The notes beneath the pieces are model-generated. The model did no database searches and was not told where the DNA came from. It was given only the letters and a program-made list of their open reading frames with translations. DNA of 54,331 nt from Candidatus Omnitrophota bacterium (GTDB taxonomy: Bacteria > Omnitrophota > Gorgyraeia > Aquiviventales > Aquiviventaceae): positions 1 through 54,331 of the forward strand of contig JACPSR010000142.1 in NCBI GenBank assembly GCA_016193175.1, given 5' to 3'. The position numbers and the translations under genes are program-made. How positions within the stretch are numbered: the first letter of the stretch is position 1; each line of letters opens with the position of its first letter. Positions 1 to 9,501 of this stretch are shown one piece after another.

Positions 1-2
1 CC

Positions 3-437
3 AACAGCCGCCTCGACGAGCTGCAAGCCGCCGTCCTCCGCGTCAAGCTCCGGCATCTGAACCGATGGAACGAAGCCCGTCGGCGCAACGCGCGCCGCTA
101 TGCCGATGCGTTCCGTCGGTGCAGGATCGGCGGGATCATCCTCCCCCGGGAGCAGCCGGGCTGCCGGCACGTCTACCACCTCTATGCGATCCGGACCCGC
201 CGCCGCAGCCGTGTCTGTGCCGCATTGACGAGAGCGGGCATCGACGCCCAGGTCGCCTATCCCTCGACGCTGCCAACCCAGCCGGCGCTGCGGCCGTACG
301 TGCGAGGCGCCGGACGGTTTCCCATCGCGGAAGCGGTCAGCCGCGAGATCCTCGCGCTGCCGATGTACCCAGAGCTGACCCCATCGCAGATCGAGCGCGT
401 GGTTGCGACGATCGCGGAGGCGCTTGCCGGCGCGTGA
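3..437 (+). CDS. DegT/DnrJ/EryC1/StrS family aminotransferase, C-terminal part (5' truncated by window edge)
   Basis: Frame 3 is open from the window start: NSRLDELQAAVLRVKLRHLNRWNEARRRNA...CRHVYHLYAIRT...LPMYPELTPSQIERVV, typical of the DegT C-terminus. Confidence 0.85.
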   Translation, partial: NSRLDELQAAVLRVKLRHLNRWNEARRRNARRYADAFRRCRIGGIILPREQPGCRHVYHLYAIRTRRRSRVCAALTRAGIDAQVAYPSTLPTQPALRPYVRGAGRFPIAEAVSREILALPMYPELTPSQIERVVATIAEALAGA

Positions 438-441
438 GGGC

Positions 442-1677
442 ATGCCTGTCTATGATGTCGCGGTGATCGGCGGCGGGATCGTCGGGTTGGCCACGGCCAT
501 GGAGTGGCTCACCCGCGTCCCGGGATCGAGGCTGGTCGTGGTGGAGAAAGAAACACACCTCGGCGCCCATCAGACCGGACACAATAGCGGGGTGATTCAC
601 TCCGGGATCTACTATCGGCCCGGTTCGGTCAAAGCCAGAACATGCGTTGAGGGAGCCCGGCTCCTCGTCGAGTTTTGCCGCGCGCACCGAATCCCCTACC
701 TCCTCTGCGGCAAGCTGGTGGTCGCGACCGAGCCGTCTGAGCTGCCGGCGCTCGAAACGCTGTATCAGCGGGGATGCGCCAACGGCGTGCCGGGACTGAG
801 GCTCCTCAGTCCAGAGGAGTTCCGAGAGATCGAGCCGCACGCCCGGGGGATCAAAGCGCTCCATGTCCCGCAGGCCGGCGTCGTTGATTATGGAGAGGTG
901 GCTCGGGCCTTTGCCGAGGTGATCCGGCAGCGCGGCGGGGAGATTCGCACCTCGGCGCGGGTGCAGCACCTCGAGCGACGAAACGGCGTCTGGGTGCTCG
1001 AGACCGCCGCGGGCGATCTCCAGGCTACGTTCCTGGTGACCTGCGGAGGGCTTCAGGCCGACCGGGTGGCGGTCATGGCTGGTGCCTCATCCGACGTGCG
1101 GATTGTCCCGTTCCGGGGGGAGTACTACGAGGTGGTGCCCGAGCGGCGATGCCTCGTGAAGGGGATGATTTACCCGGTGCCGGATCCCGCCCTGCCGTTT
1201 CTCGGCGTCCATTTCACCCGGACGGTGGATGGGCGCGTCCACGCCGGGCCAAACGCCGTGCTCGCGCTCAAGCGGGAAGGGTATCGCAAGAGCGACGTCA
1301 GCGTCACGGACACATGGGACCTGGTGAGCTACAGCGGGTTCTGGAAGATGGCGGGGCGATACTGGGTGACCGGCCTCGGCGAGCTCTATCGCTCGTGGAG
1401 CAGGCGAGCGTTCGTCAGGGCGCTGCAGCAACTCGTTCCTGAGGTGCGGCCAAACGATCTCTCGCCTGGGGGGAGCGGCGTGCGCGCTCAAGCCGTCGAT
1501 CCCCATGGCTCACTGTTGGACGATTTCGATATTGTCCAAGGACACCACGCGATCTATGTCCACAACGTCCCCTCGCCGGCCGCGACCGCCTCCATCGCTG
1601 TTGGACGCCGGATCGCCGACATGGCCGCCTCAGCATTTGATGAGAAACGGCTTGACCCTCTCGAGCGGCTGCGATAA
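442..1677 (+). CDS. lhgO: L-2-hydroxyglutarate oxidase (FAD-dependent DAO family)
   Basis: MPVYDVAVIGGGIVGLATAMEW...GAHQTGHNSGVIHSGIYYRPGS...PFRGEYYEV...HVHNVPSPAATASIAVG; start ATG at 442 follows the previous stop. Confidence 0.88.
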   Translation: MPVYDVAVIGGGIVGLATAMEWLTRVPGSRLVVVEKETHLGAHQTGHNSGVIHSGIYYRPGSVKARTCVEGARLLVEFCRAHRIPYLLCGKLVVATEPSELPALETLYQRGCANGVPGLRLLSPEEFREIEPHARGIKALHVPQAGVVDYGEVARAFAEVIRQRGGEIRTSARVQHLERRNGVWVLETAAGDLQATFLVTCGGLQADRVAVMAGASSDVRIVPFRGEYYEVVPERRCLVKGMIYPVPDPALPFLGVHFTRTVDGRVHAGPNAVLALKREGYRKSDVSVTDTWDLVSYSGFWKMAGRYWVTGLGELYRSWSRRAFVRALQQLVPEVRPNDLSPGGSGVRAQAVDPHGSLLDDFDIVQGHHAIYVHNVPSPAATASIAVGRRIADMAASAFDEKRLDPLERLR

Positions 1678-1732
1678 AGTGATAGCGCCTTTTCTGACGC
1701 TTGTATTGTAATTTTTGACTGGAGGATCCGGA

Positions 1733-2020
1733 ATGGCGAAGCTTACCCTCACGCAAAAGCAGCAGACGGTCTTCGAGTTTCTTCAACGCTACGTTAGCGA
1801 GCACCAGGGATCCCCGCTGATTCGGGAAATCCAGCAGGGGTGCCAGATCACCTCTTACAAATCCGCCATCGACCGCCTCAACGCCTTGGAGCGCAAAGGG
1901 TACATCAAACGGGCTCCCAATAAGCACCGCGGCATCACCCTCATCCAACGGGCGGTTCAAGAGCCTCAGCAGGCAGTCCACGTTGAGCAGGAGGCGGTCC
2001 AGGTTCAGGGCGCGCTCTAA
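1733..2020 (+). CDS. Stand-alone LexA-type winged-helix DNA-binding protein (no peptidase domain)
   Basis: [70 protein letters not shown] resembles LexA_DNA_bind; only about 95 aa. Confidence 0.75.
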   Translation: MAKLTLTQKQQTVFEFLQRYVSEHQGSPLIREIQQGCQITSYKSAIDRLNALERKGYIKRAPNKHRGITLIQRAVQEPQQAVHVEQEAVQVQGAL

Positions 2021-2976
2021 TGCGTGTCCTGATCACGGGTGGTGCGGGGTTCATCGGCTCGCACCTGTGCGATCGTTTCCTGGAGGAAGGGCACACTGTC
2101 CTGTGCGTGGACAACTTCATCACGGGCAGCGAGTCCAACATCGCGCACCTTCTCTCCAAGCCGGCCTTCCAGTTGCTCCGTCACGATATCACCAAACCCC
2201 TTGAGCTCTCCGGCCCCATCGACTACGTCCTCCATTTCGCTTCCCCCGCCAGTCCTGTCGATTACCTTCGGTATCCCATCCAAACGCTCAAGGTGGGTTC
2301 GCTAGGGACGCTCAACAGCCTCGGGATTGCCAAGGCCAAGCAGGCCAAGTTCCTCCTTGCGTCAACCTCGGAGGTGTACGGCGATCCCCGCGTCCATCCC
2401 CAACTGGAGGACTACTGGGGGTATGTCAACCCCGTGGGCCCCCGTGGGGTCTACGACGAGGCGAAACGCTTCGCCGAAGCCCTCACCGTGGCTTATCACC
2501 GCGAGCACGGCGTCGACACGCGTATCGCGCGCATCTTCAATACGTACGGGCCCCGGATGAGGCTGGATGACGGCCGGGCGATCCCCACGTTCATCCGTCA
2601 GGCACTGAAGGGTGAGCCGCTGACGGTGTTTGGTCAGGGAAGCCAGACCCGTAGCTTCTGCTACATCGATGACCTGGTCGAAGGGATTCGTCGCCTCATG
2701 GACAGCTCAATCCATGATCCGGTGAACCTCGGCAATCCCGATGAGCGCTCCATCCTCGAGATCGCCAAGAAAGTCCTGACGCATTTCAACAAGGAGACGG
2801 CGGCCAGCCAGATCGAGTTCCGTCCGCTGCCGCAGGACGACCCCAAGCAGCGTTGCCCTGATATTACGAAGGCGCGCCGACTCCTGGGATGGCAACCGAC
2901 CATCACCCTGGACTTAGGTCTGCAGCGGACCGTCGTATGGTTCGCCCAAGATCTCCCGGTCAGGCCGTCCCGATGA
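2020..2976 (+). CDS. UDP-glucuronate decarboxylase-like NAD-dependent SDR
   Basis: [44 protein letters not shown]...[27 protein letters not shown]...[14 protein letters not shown] junction with the upstream gene. Confidence 0.85.
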   Translation: MRVLITGGAGFIGSHLCDRFLEEGHTVLCVDNFITGSESNIAHLLSKPAFQLLRHDITKPLELSGPIDYVLHFASPASPVDYLRYPIQTLKVGSLGTLNSLGIAKAKQAKFLLASTSEVYGDPRVHPQLEDYWGYVNPVGPRGVYDEAKRFAEALTVAYHREHGVDTRIARIFNTYGPRMRLDDGRAIPTFIRQALKGEPLTVFGQGSQTRSFCYIDDLVEGIRRLMDSSIHDPVNLGNPDERSILEIAKKVLTHFNKETAASQIEFRPLPQDDPKQRCPDITKARRLLGWQPTITLDLGLQRTVVWFAQDLPVRPSR

Positions 2977-2986
2977 TTCAGCCGCC

Positions 2987-3015
2987 TTGACCGATGGAGT
3001 GAAACACGGTAACAT
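2987..3015 (+). promoter_or_regulatory. Candidate sigma70 promoter for the 3044 gene
   Basis: TTGACC (2987-2992), 17 nt spacer, TAACAT (3010-3015), followed by AAAGAGGAGGAGG before ATG 3044. Confidence 0.45.
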
Positions 3016-3043
3016 TTCCCAAAAAGAGGAGGAGGGATCGGGC

Positions 3044-4855
3044 ATGAGATCGTGGAGAGGGCCTCTTGCCCTCGGAGCATGGCTCAGCGTGGCGGCCGTC
3101 TGGCCAACCGTGTGGCTGCCGATTGGCAGAACGAAGTTACTGTGGCCACCCCTCCTCATTGCGACATTGACCGTTCTCACCCTGATCCGTGGCCAGCGGC
3201 AGGGGTGGAGGGTCGCAGTCGGGCGCTCGTTATGGTTGTTTGCCGTGCTGACCATCGCGGCGTGGCTTCCATTCCTCCGCGGGACCCCGACCGGTCTGTC
3301 GTATCCCAAGGTCTACCAAGTCTACCTGCTCGCCTACGAACTCGGTCTCGCGACGCTCATCGGCTGGCAGGCGGCGCTGTCGGTGAGCTCGAGTCGGCAC
3401 TCGTGGTGGACCGTCGATGGCTGGAGCAGGCCGCTGGTCGTGGCTCCACTGCTGTTGGTGTTCCAGGGCCTACGGATCGGCCACTGGGTCATGCCTGTCT
3501 TGGGCCTGGGATGTGGCGCGATCCTGGGGGCCTGGCAGGGCTACCGAGGGTGGGCCATTCGGCTGTCACCCAAGGCCTGGCGACTCGTACCAGTTGGCCT
3601 CTTCGTTGGCGCCGCGCTCCTCGTCTGGGCTGCAGGCCTGCGGATCTACACCTTGACCGGACCGGGCCAACCCGGAGCTCAAGTCGGCTTTCCCTCAGGG
3701 AGTGATGACGGCCCGGCCTACTATTCCTTAGCGGTCGACTTCGCGAAAGACCCAAGCCGCTTCTTCACCTCCAAGATGGGGGACCAGGTCTTCTTCACGG
3801 GCTACTATCTCCTCATGGGGCTCTGGTTTTGGTTGGTTGGTGGACCGCATATTCCGTCTTGGCTGGTGTGGCAAGGGATGGCAGGAGGCTTACTGGCCGT
3901 CGCGGTCTACTGGATCGGCCGGAAGCTGACCGGCCAGGCCGTCTTCGGCGTGGTGGCCGGGCTGTTGGTGGTGGCGGATCACGTCATGCTCCACCTGCTC
4001 GCGACGATGAACCAGGAGACGTTCTTCTTTGCGTGGGTCTATTTGGCCCTGCTGTTGTGGTCGCTGGCGGCTGACCCGAACGCGCGCCTGCGTGTCGGGC
4101 TCTTCGCAGGGTTGGCGCTGGGGGTGTCTGTCATCTTTCGGACGACCTCGCTCATGCTGCCGCTGGTGTGGTATCTGTGCATGCTCTGGGAACGGCCTCG
4201 GCCTGGTGCGTGGACCGCGAGAAGACAAGCGGGTCTGCTGTGGCTGGGGGTATGCGTCCCCGTGGCACTGATGGTGATACGTCACCGGATGGCCTGGGGA
4301 TACTGGACCTTGAGCGGAGCCCACGCAGAATACAAAATTATCCAATGGAACTACGCCTTGCAGCTGCCCGGCGCCCACCTCTATGATATCGGTCTGGTCG
4401 AATGGCTGCGGCGATTGGCGGCTGAGCCCCACCTGCTCTGGCAGCATGTCATCCCAAGCTGGTGGAAGCAGGGGGTAGATCTGTGGACGCATCGTGGATT
4501 CGGTCAGATGGACTTGGTGCAGGGACTGAACGACGGGGGCCCCTATCAAACGGCCCTCGCCACGGTCCTCTCAGTCAGCGCGCTGGTGGGGATCGTCGCG
4601 GCGATTCGACGTCGTACGAGGCTGGATTTGGCGCTGCTGTCGTTGCCGTTGTGTTTCACGAGCTTGGTACTGATATTCTACGTGTTGAACTCCCGCTACC
4701 GCTCACCCTTCATTCCGGCCCTCTATCTCTTCTCGTGTTTGGGGTTCTCGCTCGCCGGGCCCCCCGCGCGGTCGCCCCGTGCCGCAGGAGGGTCGGGTGA
4801 TTCGACATCACAGATGCCTCGCAACGTACCTCTCCAGTTGGCACCGTCTCGATGA
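3044..4855 (+). CDS. Multi-pass membrane glycosyltransferase (GT39/ArnT-like)
   Basis: Many hydrophobic helices; DDGPAYYSLAVDFAKDPSRFF and FRTTSLMLPLVW; strong SD (GAGGAGGG) before ATG 3044. Confidence 0.7.
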   Translation: MRSWRGPLALGAWLSVAAVWPTVWLPIGRTKLLWPPLLIATLTVLTLIRGQRQGWRVAVGRSLWLFAVLTIAAWLPFLRGTPTGLSYPKVYQVYLLAYELGLATLIGWQAALSVSSSRHSWWTVDGWSRPLVVAPLLLVFQGLRIGHWVMPVLGLGCGAILGAWQGYRGWAIRLSPKAWRLVPVGLFVGAALLVWAAGLRIYTLTGPGQPGAQVGFPSGSDDGPAYYSLAVDFAKDPSRFFTSKMGDQVFFTGYYLLMGLWFWLVGGPHIPSWLVWQGMAGGLLAVAVYWIGRKLTGQAVFGVVAGLLVVADHVMLHLLATMNQETFFFAWVYLALLLWSLAADPNARLRVGLFAGLALGVSVIFRTTSLMLPLVWYLCMLWERPRPGAWTARRQAGLLWLGVCVPVALMVIRHRMAWGYWTLSGAHAEYKIIQWNYALQLPGAHLYDIGLVEWLRRLAAEPHLLWQHVIPSWWKQGVDLWTHRGFGQMDLVQGLNDGGPYQTALATVLSVSALVGIVAAIRRRTRLDLALLSLPLCFTSLVLIFYVLNSRYRSPFIPALYLFSCLGFSLAGPPARSPRAAGGSGDSTSQMPRNVPLQLAPSR

Positions 4856-5907
4856 GTGGCAGCAACACCCCCATGACGGGGTTGTTCGAGGTGGAGGTGG
4901 CCCACGGCCCACGGCCGACCCTGTCTGTGATCATCCCGGTCTTCAATGAGGAACAGATCCTGCCGGAGCTCTACCAGCGGCTCACCCGCTGCCTACAAGC
5001 GCTGGGGTTGTCCTACGAGATCATCGTGATTGACGACGGCAGCACCGACCGTTCCGGTGAGCTGCTGGAGCGCTTGGTCGCCACCGACTCCCGCGTACGC
5101 CTCATCCAGCTCTCGAGGAATTTCGGTCAGGCGGTGGCGGTGACCGCAGGTCTGGATGTCGCCGCCGGCGAGCTCGTGGCGCTGATGGATGGTGATCTCC
5201 AGGACCCACCGGAAGATGTGCCAAAGTTGGTGGCGACAGTGCAGGCGGGCTATGAGGTCGCGTATGCGATTCGCGTGAAACGCAAGGAATCGGTGCTCAA
5301 ACGCGCGGCGGTCTTCCTCTTCTATCGGCTGCTCAACCGGATCGCGTCCACGCCGCTGCCGGTTGATTCAGGGCTCTTCTGTGTGATGACGCGCCAAGTC
5401 GTGGAGGTGCTGAAGCAACTGCCCGAACGATCGCGCTATGTCAGCGGTCTACGGGCCTGGGTGGGATTCAAGCAGTGTGGCGTTCCGCTGGAGCGCACAG
5501 CCAGGCGCGCGGGTCGGCCAAAGTCGCTCGCAACACTCCTCCGGATGGCGGTCGATGGCCTGGTGTCGTTTTCCTATGTGCCCCTGCGTCTGGCGACGGT
5601 TGTGGGGGTGAGCACGGCGCTCCTGTCGATCGGAGGCATGGTCTGGGCGCTGTATCTGCGTTTGTTTACCACTGATCCCCCCTCGGGGTGGGCCTCGACC
5701 GTGTTGTTCATCTTGTTCATTGGCAGCATCCAGTTGCTGGCGCTTGGGGTGATCGGCGAGTACATCGGGCGGGTGCTTGACGAGGTCAAAGGACGTCCGC
5801 TCTATGTCGTCAGACGTCACGTGGGTTTTGAACGGGAGGCAGAACGCCATGGCGGGGCGGGGTCGTATGCGGATCGCGCTCGTCGAAGTCCGATCCAGGC
5901 GGCGTGA
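4852..5907 (+). CDS. GT2 glycosyltransferase, ArnC/GtrB/DPM1-like, with C-terminal TM helices
   Basis: LSVIIPVFNEEQILPELYQRL...YEIIVIDDGSTDRSGELLE...LSRNFGQAVAVTAGLD...MDGDLQDPPE; ATGA overlap with upstream gene. Confidence 0.88.
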   Translation: MSGSNTPMTGLFEVEVAHGPRPTLSVIIPVFNEEQILPELYQRLTRCLQALGLSYEIIVIDDGSTDRSGELLERLVATDSRVRLIQLSRNFGQAVAVTAGLDVAAGELVALMDGDLQDPPEDVPKLVATVQAGYEVAYAIRVKRKESVLKRAAVFLFYRLLNRIASTPLPVDSGLFCVMTRQVVEVLKQLPERSRYVSGLRAWVGFKQCGVPLERTARRAGRPKSLATLLRMAVDGLVSFSYVPLRLATVVGVSTALLSIGGMVWALYLRLFTTDPPSGWASTVLFILFIGSIQLLALGVIGEYIGRVLDEVKGRPLYVVRRHVGFEREAERHGGAGSYADRARRSPIQAA

Positions 5908-7183
5908 GTGCATCAATCGAGATTTCATGGCCGGTTACGGCTGGGCGTTTCACGTCGGCCGTTCCTGGCCCGCCAGGCTCATCGAGACCGCCAAGTGGCT
6001 GGGCGAGCGCGTCCCGCTGATGTCGTACGGGTATCTGTCGGCATTCTTCCGTCGCGCGGGGCACGAGGTCGTGGTCGACCCGACCGCCTTTACGGATGTG
6101 GATCTGGCGATCATCCATTCCTCGATGGTGGAGCATCGGGCGGAGCTGCACGCGGCCGACGAGATTCGACGCAGGAGCCGTGCGAAGATCGGGTTCATCG
6201 GGCCGTTTGCCGGGGCGCAACCAGAGCTCTACGAAGCCCGGGCCGATTTCATCATTCGCGGAGAGCCGGAGACGTGGGGAGCGCGACTGGCGAACGGCGA
6301 GTTTCCGTCTGGCGTCGTGAGCGAGAACGGGCGGTTCAACGCGGACGACTTGCCGTTTCCTGACTGGTCACCCTTTCCGGTCCGCGCCTACTCCTACCTC
6401 CCTGCGCTGCGCGATCGGCCGTTTCTGCCGGTGCTGGCCAGTCGAGGGTGCACGTTTTCGTGCAGCTACTGTCCCTATCCGGTCTTTTATCAGTGGAACA
6501 AGCGGAGCGCGGGGAATGTGGTCGCAGAGCTTCAGGAGCTCGTCGACCGATACCGAATTCGAGGGTTTCTCTTCCGCGATCCTTTGTTCACGGCCGATCG
6601 CAAGCGGGTGACCGCCATCTGCGAGGGGTTGTTGGCACGCCGCCTTCGCCTTCGGTGGGCTTGCGAAACGCGCCTCGATCTGCTCGATGAGCGGCTGCTG
6701 GACACGATGTATCAGGCCGGCCTGCGGGTGCTCAACGTGGCCGTGGAATCATCGGATGAGGCGGTGCTTGCCGGGGTCAAGCGCAAGAATGCGGCAGTCA
6801 GCCACCAGGAAGCCATGATTCGATACTGCGATCGAAAAGGCATCCGAGTGTCCGTCTTCTACGTGCTGGGTCTGCCAGAGGATAGCGAGGAGACGATTCG
6901 CCGAACCGTGCAGTACGCCAAGCGGTTGAACACGCACGTCGCCCAATTCTTCGTCTGCACGCCGTTTCCAGGGACCGCCTTCTATGAATCGCTGAAAGAT
7001 CGGATCTTCGAAACCAACTGGGAGCGCTTCGACTGCTACACCCCGACCTTTCGACACGATCACCTGGAACCCGCGCAGATCCTCCGGCTGAAGGAGTGGG
7101 CCTACTGTTCGTATTACTACCGTCCACGCTGGTTGCTGGCATTGGCCCGTCGCGCGACACGGGCGTTCATCGACTCGTCGTGA
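5849..7183 (+). CDS. B12-binding-domain radical SAM protein
   Basis: CTFSCSYC (CxxxCxxC), N-terminal cobalamin-binding-like region, VLGLPEDSEETIRRT; SD-like GGGAGG before ATG 5849. Confidence 0.85.
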   Translation: MAGRGRMRIALVEVRSRRRECINRDFMAGYGWAFHVGRSWPARLIETAKWLGERVPLMSYGYLSAFFRRAGHEVVVDPTAFTDVDLAIIHSSMVEHRAELHAADEIRRRSRAKIGFIGPFAGAQPELYEARADFIIRGEPETWGARLANGEFPSGVVSENGRFNADDLPFPDWSPFPVRAYSYLPALRDRPFLPVLASRGCTFSCSYCPYPVFYQWNKRSAGNVVAELQELVDRYRIRGFLFRDPLFTADRKRVTAICEGLLARRLRLRWACETRLDLLDERLLDTMYQAGLRVLNVAVESSDEAVLAGVKRKNAAVSHQEAMIRYCDRKGIRVSVFYVLGLPEDSEETIRRTVQYAKRLNTHVAQFFVCTPFPGTAFYESLKDRIFETNWERFDCYTPTFRHDHLEPAQILRLKEWAYCSYYYRPRWLLALARRATRAFIDSS

Positions 7184-7982
7184 CAGCCCTTCGGCTTTCT
7201 TGAACGGTTCTGGCCAGTCGGACTCCGAGATTCCGGGGCAACAGCCGCAGGGTCCAGACACTGAGGTGGTTTTTCCACCCCGGAACGACAACCGCCTGCT
7301 TCCGCATGAGTCCCCGGTATCCAAGCCACGCGATGGTCTCCGCACGCATCAGGTTGCCTTGAGTCAACCTTGACAACCCCATGCCCGCCCGCTGCTGAAA
7401 ACCTGTGGGCGTCGGCCCTGGACAGAGCGCGGTCACCGAGACTCCCAACTCACGCACCTCATTCGCCAACGCCTCAGAGAACGAGAGCACGTACGCTTTC
7501 GTCGCTGCGTAGACCGCCATGAGCGGCGTCGGCTGGAAGGCGGCGATGGACGCCACGTTGAGAATTTTCCCATGCGTCTGCACTAGATCGGGCAGCAACA
7601 GTTTTGTCAGGTGGGTGAGCGTCGCGACATGGACTTGGATCATGGCGAGTTCGGTGGTCAGGTCCGTCTTCATGAACGACCCGTGGAGGCCAAATCCCGC
7701 ATTGTTCACCAGCGCGTGGACCTGGAGGTGTTGACGCTTCAACTCGGTCACAATCTCTTCCGGAGCGTCGCGTCGTGACAGATCCGCGGCCAACGTCGTG
7801 ACGGTGGCCCCGGAGATTTGCGTCAGTGTTCGAGCCGCGTTGCGGAGCGCGTCGGCCGATCGCGCAATGAGGACCACATGGGAGCCGTCGCGCGCAAAAA
7901 GCTTCGAGAGCTCATAGCCGATCCCACTGGACGCACCAGTGATGACGGCCACGGGTGAGGGTGCTGTCTTCGGCTGAAGCAT
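7167..7982 (-). CDS. Classical short-chain dehydrogenase/reductase
   Basis: VAVITGASSGIGYELSKLFARDG...NNAGFGLHG...YAATKAYVLSFSEALANE; the only well-supported intact - strand gene. Confidence 0.88.
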   Translation of the reverse strand: MLQPKTAPSPVAVITGASSGIGYELSKLFARDGSHVVLIARSADALRNAARTLTQISGATVTTLAADLSRRDAPEEIVTELKRQHLQVHALVNNAGFGLHGSFMKTDLTTELAMIQVHVATLTHLTKLLLPDLVQTHGKILNVASIAAFQPTPLMAVYAATKAYVLSFSEALANEVRELGVSVTALCPGPTPTGFQQRAGMGLSRLTQGNLMRAETIAWLGYRGLMRKQAVVVPGWKNHLSVWTLRLLPRNLGVRLARTVQESRRAVTTSR

Positions 7983-8055
7983 CACCCTGCTATCATAGCA
8001 TACATGGGACGGGGGAGGGCGATGAGACCCCGTCCGATCTAGGGAAGCCACATCG

Positions 8056-9024
8056 ATGCCAACGAAGACCCATCAGTCGCCGCAGGGCATCACGGTCGAT
8101 TCAGAAGGGAATGAGTTCGAACTCCGTGAGAGATCGTGTCCCACCTGCGGTTCCTCGGCTCAACGAGTGCTTGGATACCGGGGTGGGAAGTGGCATCGTT
8201 ATGGCCTGGGGGTGGCCACGCGCATTGTCCAATGTCAGGCCTGCGGGCTCCTGTTTCCCAATCCCTTCCCCTACCCACGCGCTCCGCAACAACTGTACGG
8301 TGACCCGTCCACATACTTCCAGGGTCATGATGAAGTCGGTGGTCATGATGAACGCGGGAGAATCGCAGGGTTTTGTCGGCTCATTCAGGACATCAGACGA
8401 GCCACGGGGCAGGCGGTGCCTTCGATACTCGATGTGGGGAGCGGTCGAGGTGAGCTGCTCGAAGCGGCACGGCGTGAGGGACTGGACGACGTGGTCGGAC
8501 TTGAGTTTGCTCACGCGATGATCGAGCACGTGCGAGGGCGGTATGGGATATCCCTTGTGCCTCAAACCATTGAGCACTATGCCGCGACGAATTCGAGGAT
8601 CTTTGACGCGATTGTCCTGAATGCGGTCCTGGAACACGTGCATGATCCTGATGCCATGATGGCCGCGTGTGCAGCGCTGACAAGGCCAGGGGGCCTCGTG
8701 TACATCAACACCCCTAATGAGCCAAACCTCCTGACGATCCTGGGCAATGTGTTCAATCGACTACGAGGCAACCTCGCGGTGTTGAACCTCTCGCCCACGT
8801 GGATTCCATATCATGTGTACGGGTTTAACCCTCGTGCGCTGCGGGTCCTCCTGCACAAGCATGGGTTCGAGATGACCAGCCTGCGGATTTACGCCATCCC
8901 GACCATTCCATCGACCTCGGCATTTGCCGATCGACTCCAAGCGTTCGTCGCCACGCAAATCTGCCGCGTCGCCAACCTGACAGGGACCGCTGGCAATCTG
9001 TACGTCTGGGCACGACGGTATTAA
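8056..9024 (+). CDS. Class I SAM-dependent methyltransferase with N-terminal zinc-ribbon
   Basis: SCPTCGSSAQRVLG...VQCQACGLLFPNP then SILDVGSGRGELLEAARREG...NAVLEHVHDP. Confidence 0.85.
   Translation: MPTKTHQSPQGITVDSEGNEFELRERSCPTCGSSAQRVLGYRGGKWHRYGLGVATRIVQCQACGLLFPNPFPYPRAPQQLYGDPSTYFQGHDEVGGHDERGRIAGFCRLIQDIRRATGQAVPSILDVGSGRGELLEAARREGLDDVVGLEFAHAMIEHVRGRYGISLVPQTIEHYAATNSRIFDAIVLNAVLEHVHDPDAMMAACAALTRPGGLVYINTPNEPNLLTILGNVFNRLRGNLAVLNLSPTWIPYHVYGFNPRALRVLLHKHGFEMTSLRIYAIPTIPSTSAFADRLQAFVATQICRVANLTGTAGNLYVWARRY
8776..9024 (+). repeat. Direct repeat copy 1 (3' end of the intact methyltransferase)
   Basis: 249 bp aligning without gaps, at about 90% identity by eye, to 11917-12165. Confidence 0.92.
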
Positions 9025-9037
9025 CGAACGAGCCGAG

Positions 9038-9145
9038 TGGCTGCCCATCGGAAAAACGCAGTTGCTGTGGTTACCTCTCCTCGTTGCGACGCTGACCGTC
9101 CTCACCCTCGTGCGCGGCCGTCGGCAAGGATGTGGCAGTTCGTGA
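9038..9145 (+). pseudogene. Remnant of a GT39-like N-terminus, homologous to about 3112-3217
   Basis: WLPIGKTQLLWLPLLVATLTVLTLVRGRRQGCGSS* versus WLPIGRTKLLWPPLLIATLTVLTLIRGQRQGW in the 3044 gene. Confidence 0.85.
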
Positions 9146-9167
9146 CCATCGGCCTCTCTTGAAAGAG

Positions 9168-9212
9168 TGGAGCCGGCGAGAGGATTTGAACCTCCGACCC
9201 GCAGTTTACGAA
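9168..9212 (-). pseudogene. tRNA-Thr(CGT)-like 3'-half fragment (anticodon loop to CCA)
   Basis: Reverse complement TTCGTAAACTGCGGGTCGGAGGTTCAAATCCTCTCGCCGGCTCCA has an anticodon loop, GGAGG-TTCAAAT-CCTCT T-arm, acceptor 3' strand and CCA. The expected 5' half is absent. Confidence 0.75.
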
Positions 9213-9501
9213 GGCTCCAAATCACCTCCACCGTAATTGGCCTTCGTGCCTCGTATCGCACCGGCCTAGGACTTCCGTCAACGTTCTTTCGGCCTGACGA
9301 AACCTCATGATCCCTCATTTCGGGCTCTTCTGTTTGCGTCCCGTGCTGTCCATTTCCATGTCATCTGGCTCTCAGTCCCGAAGACGACAAACGCCGACGT
9401 GTCAGGAGCCCGATATCGCTTGCCTGCACCAGGCGGAGTCAAAAAATCGCTTGCGTACTGCTACGCTATCTGGTAGCCTGCACCGGGTAATAGGAGGGGC
9501 G

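Noticed and set aside
65-466. 133-aa + ORF at the window start
   Set aside because: Overlaps the DegT C-terminus in another frame; proline/arginine-rich frame artefact.
9168-9245. Complete functional tRNA gene
   Set aside because: The sequence where the 5' half should be does not pair with the acceptor, T or anticodon 3' strands.
8761-9318. 185-aa - strand ORF
   Set aside because: Runs antisense through the methyltransferase, GT39 remnant and tRNA remnant (the LRVGGSNPLAGS segment is translated tRNA); not a gene.
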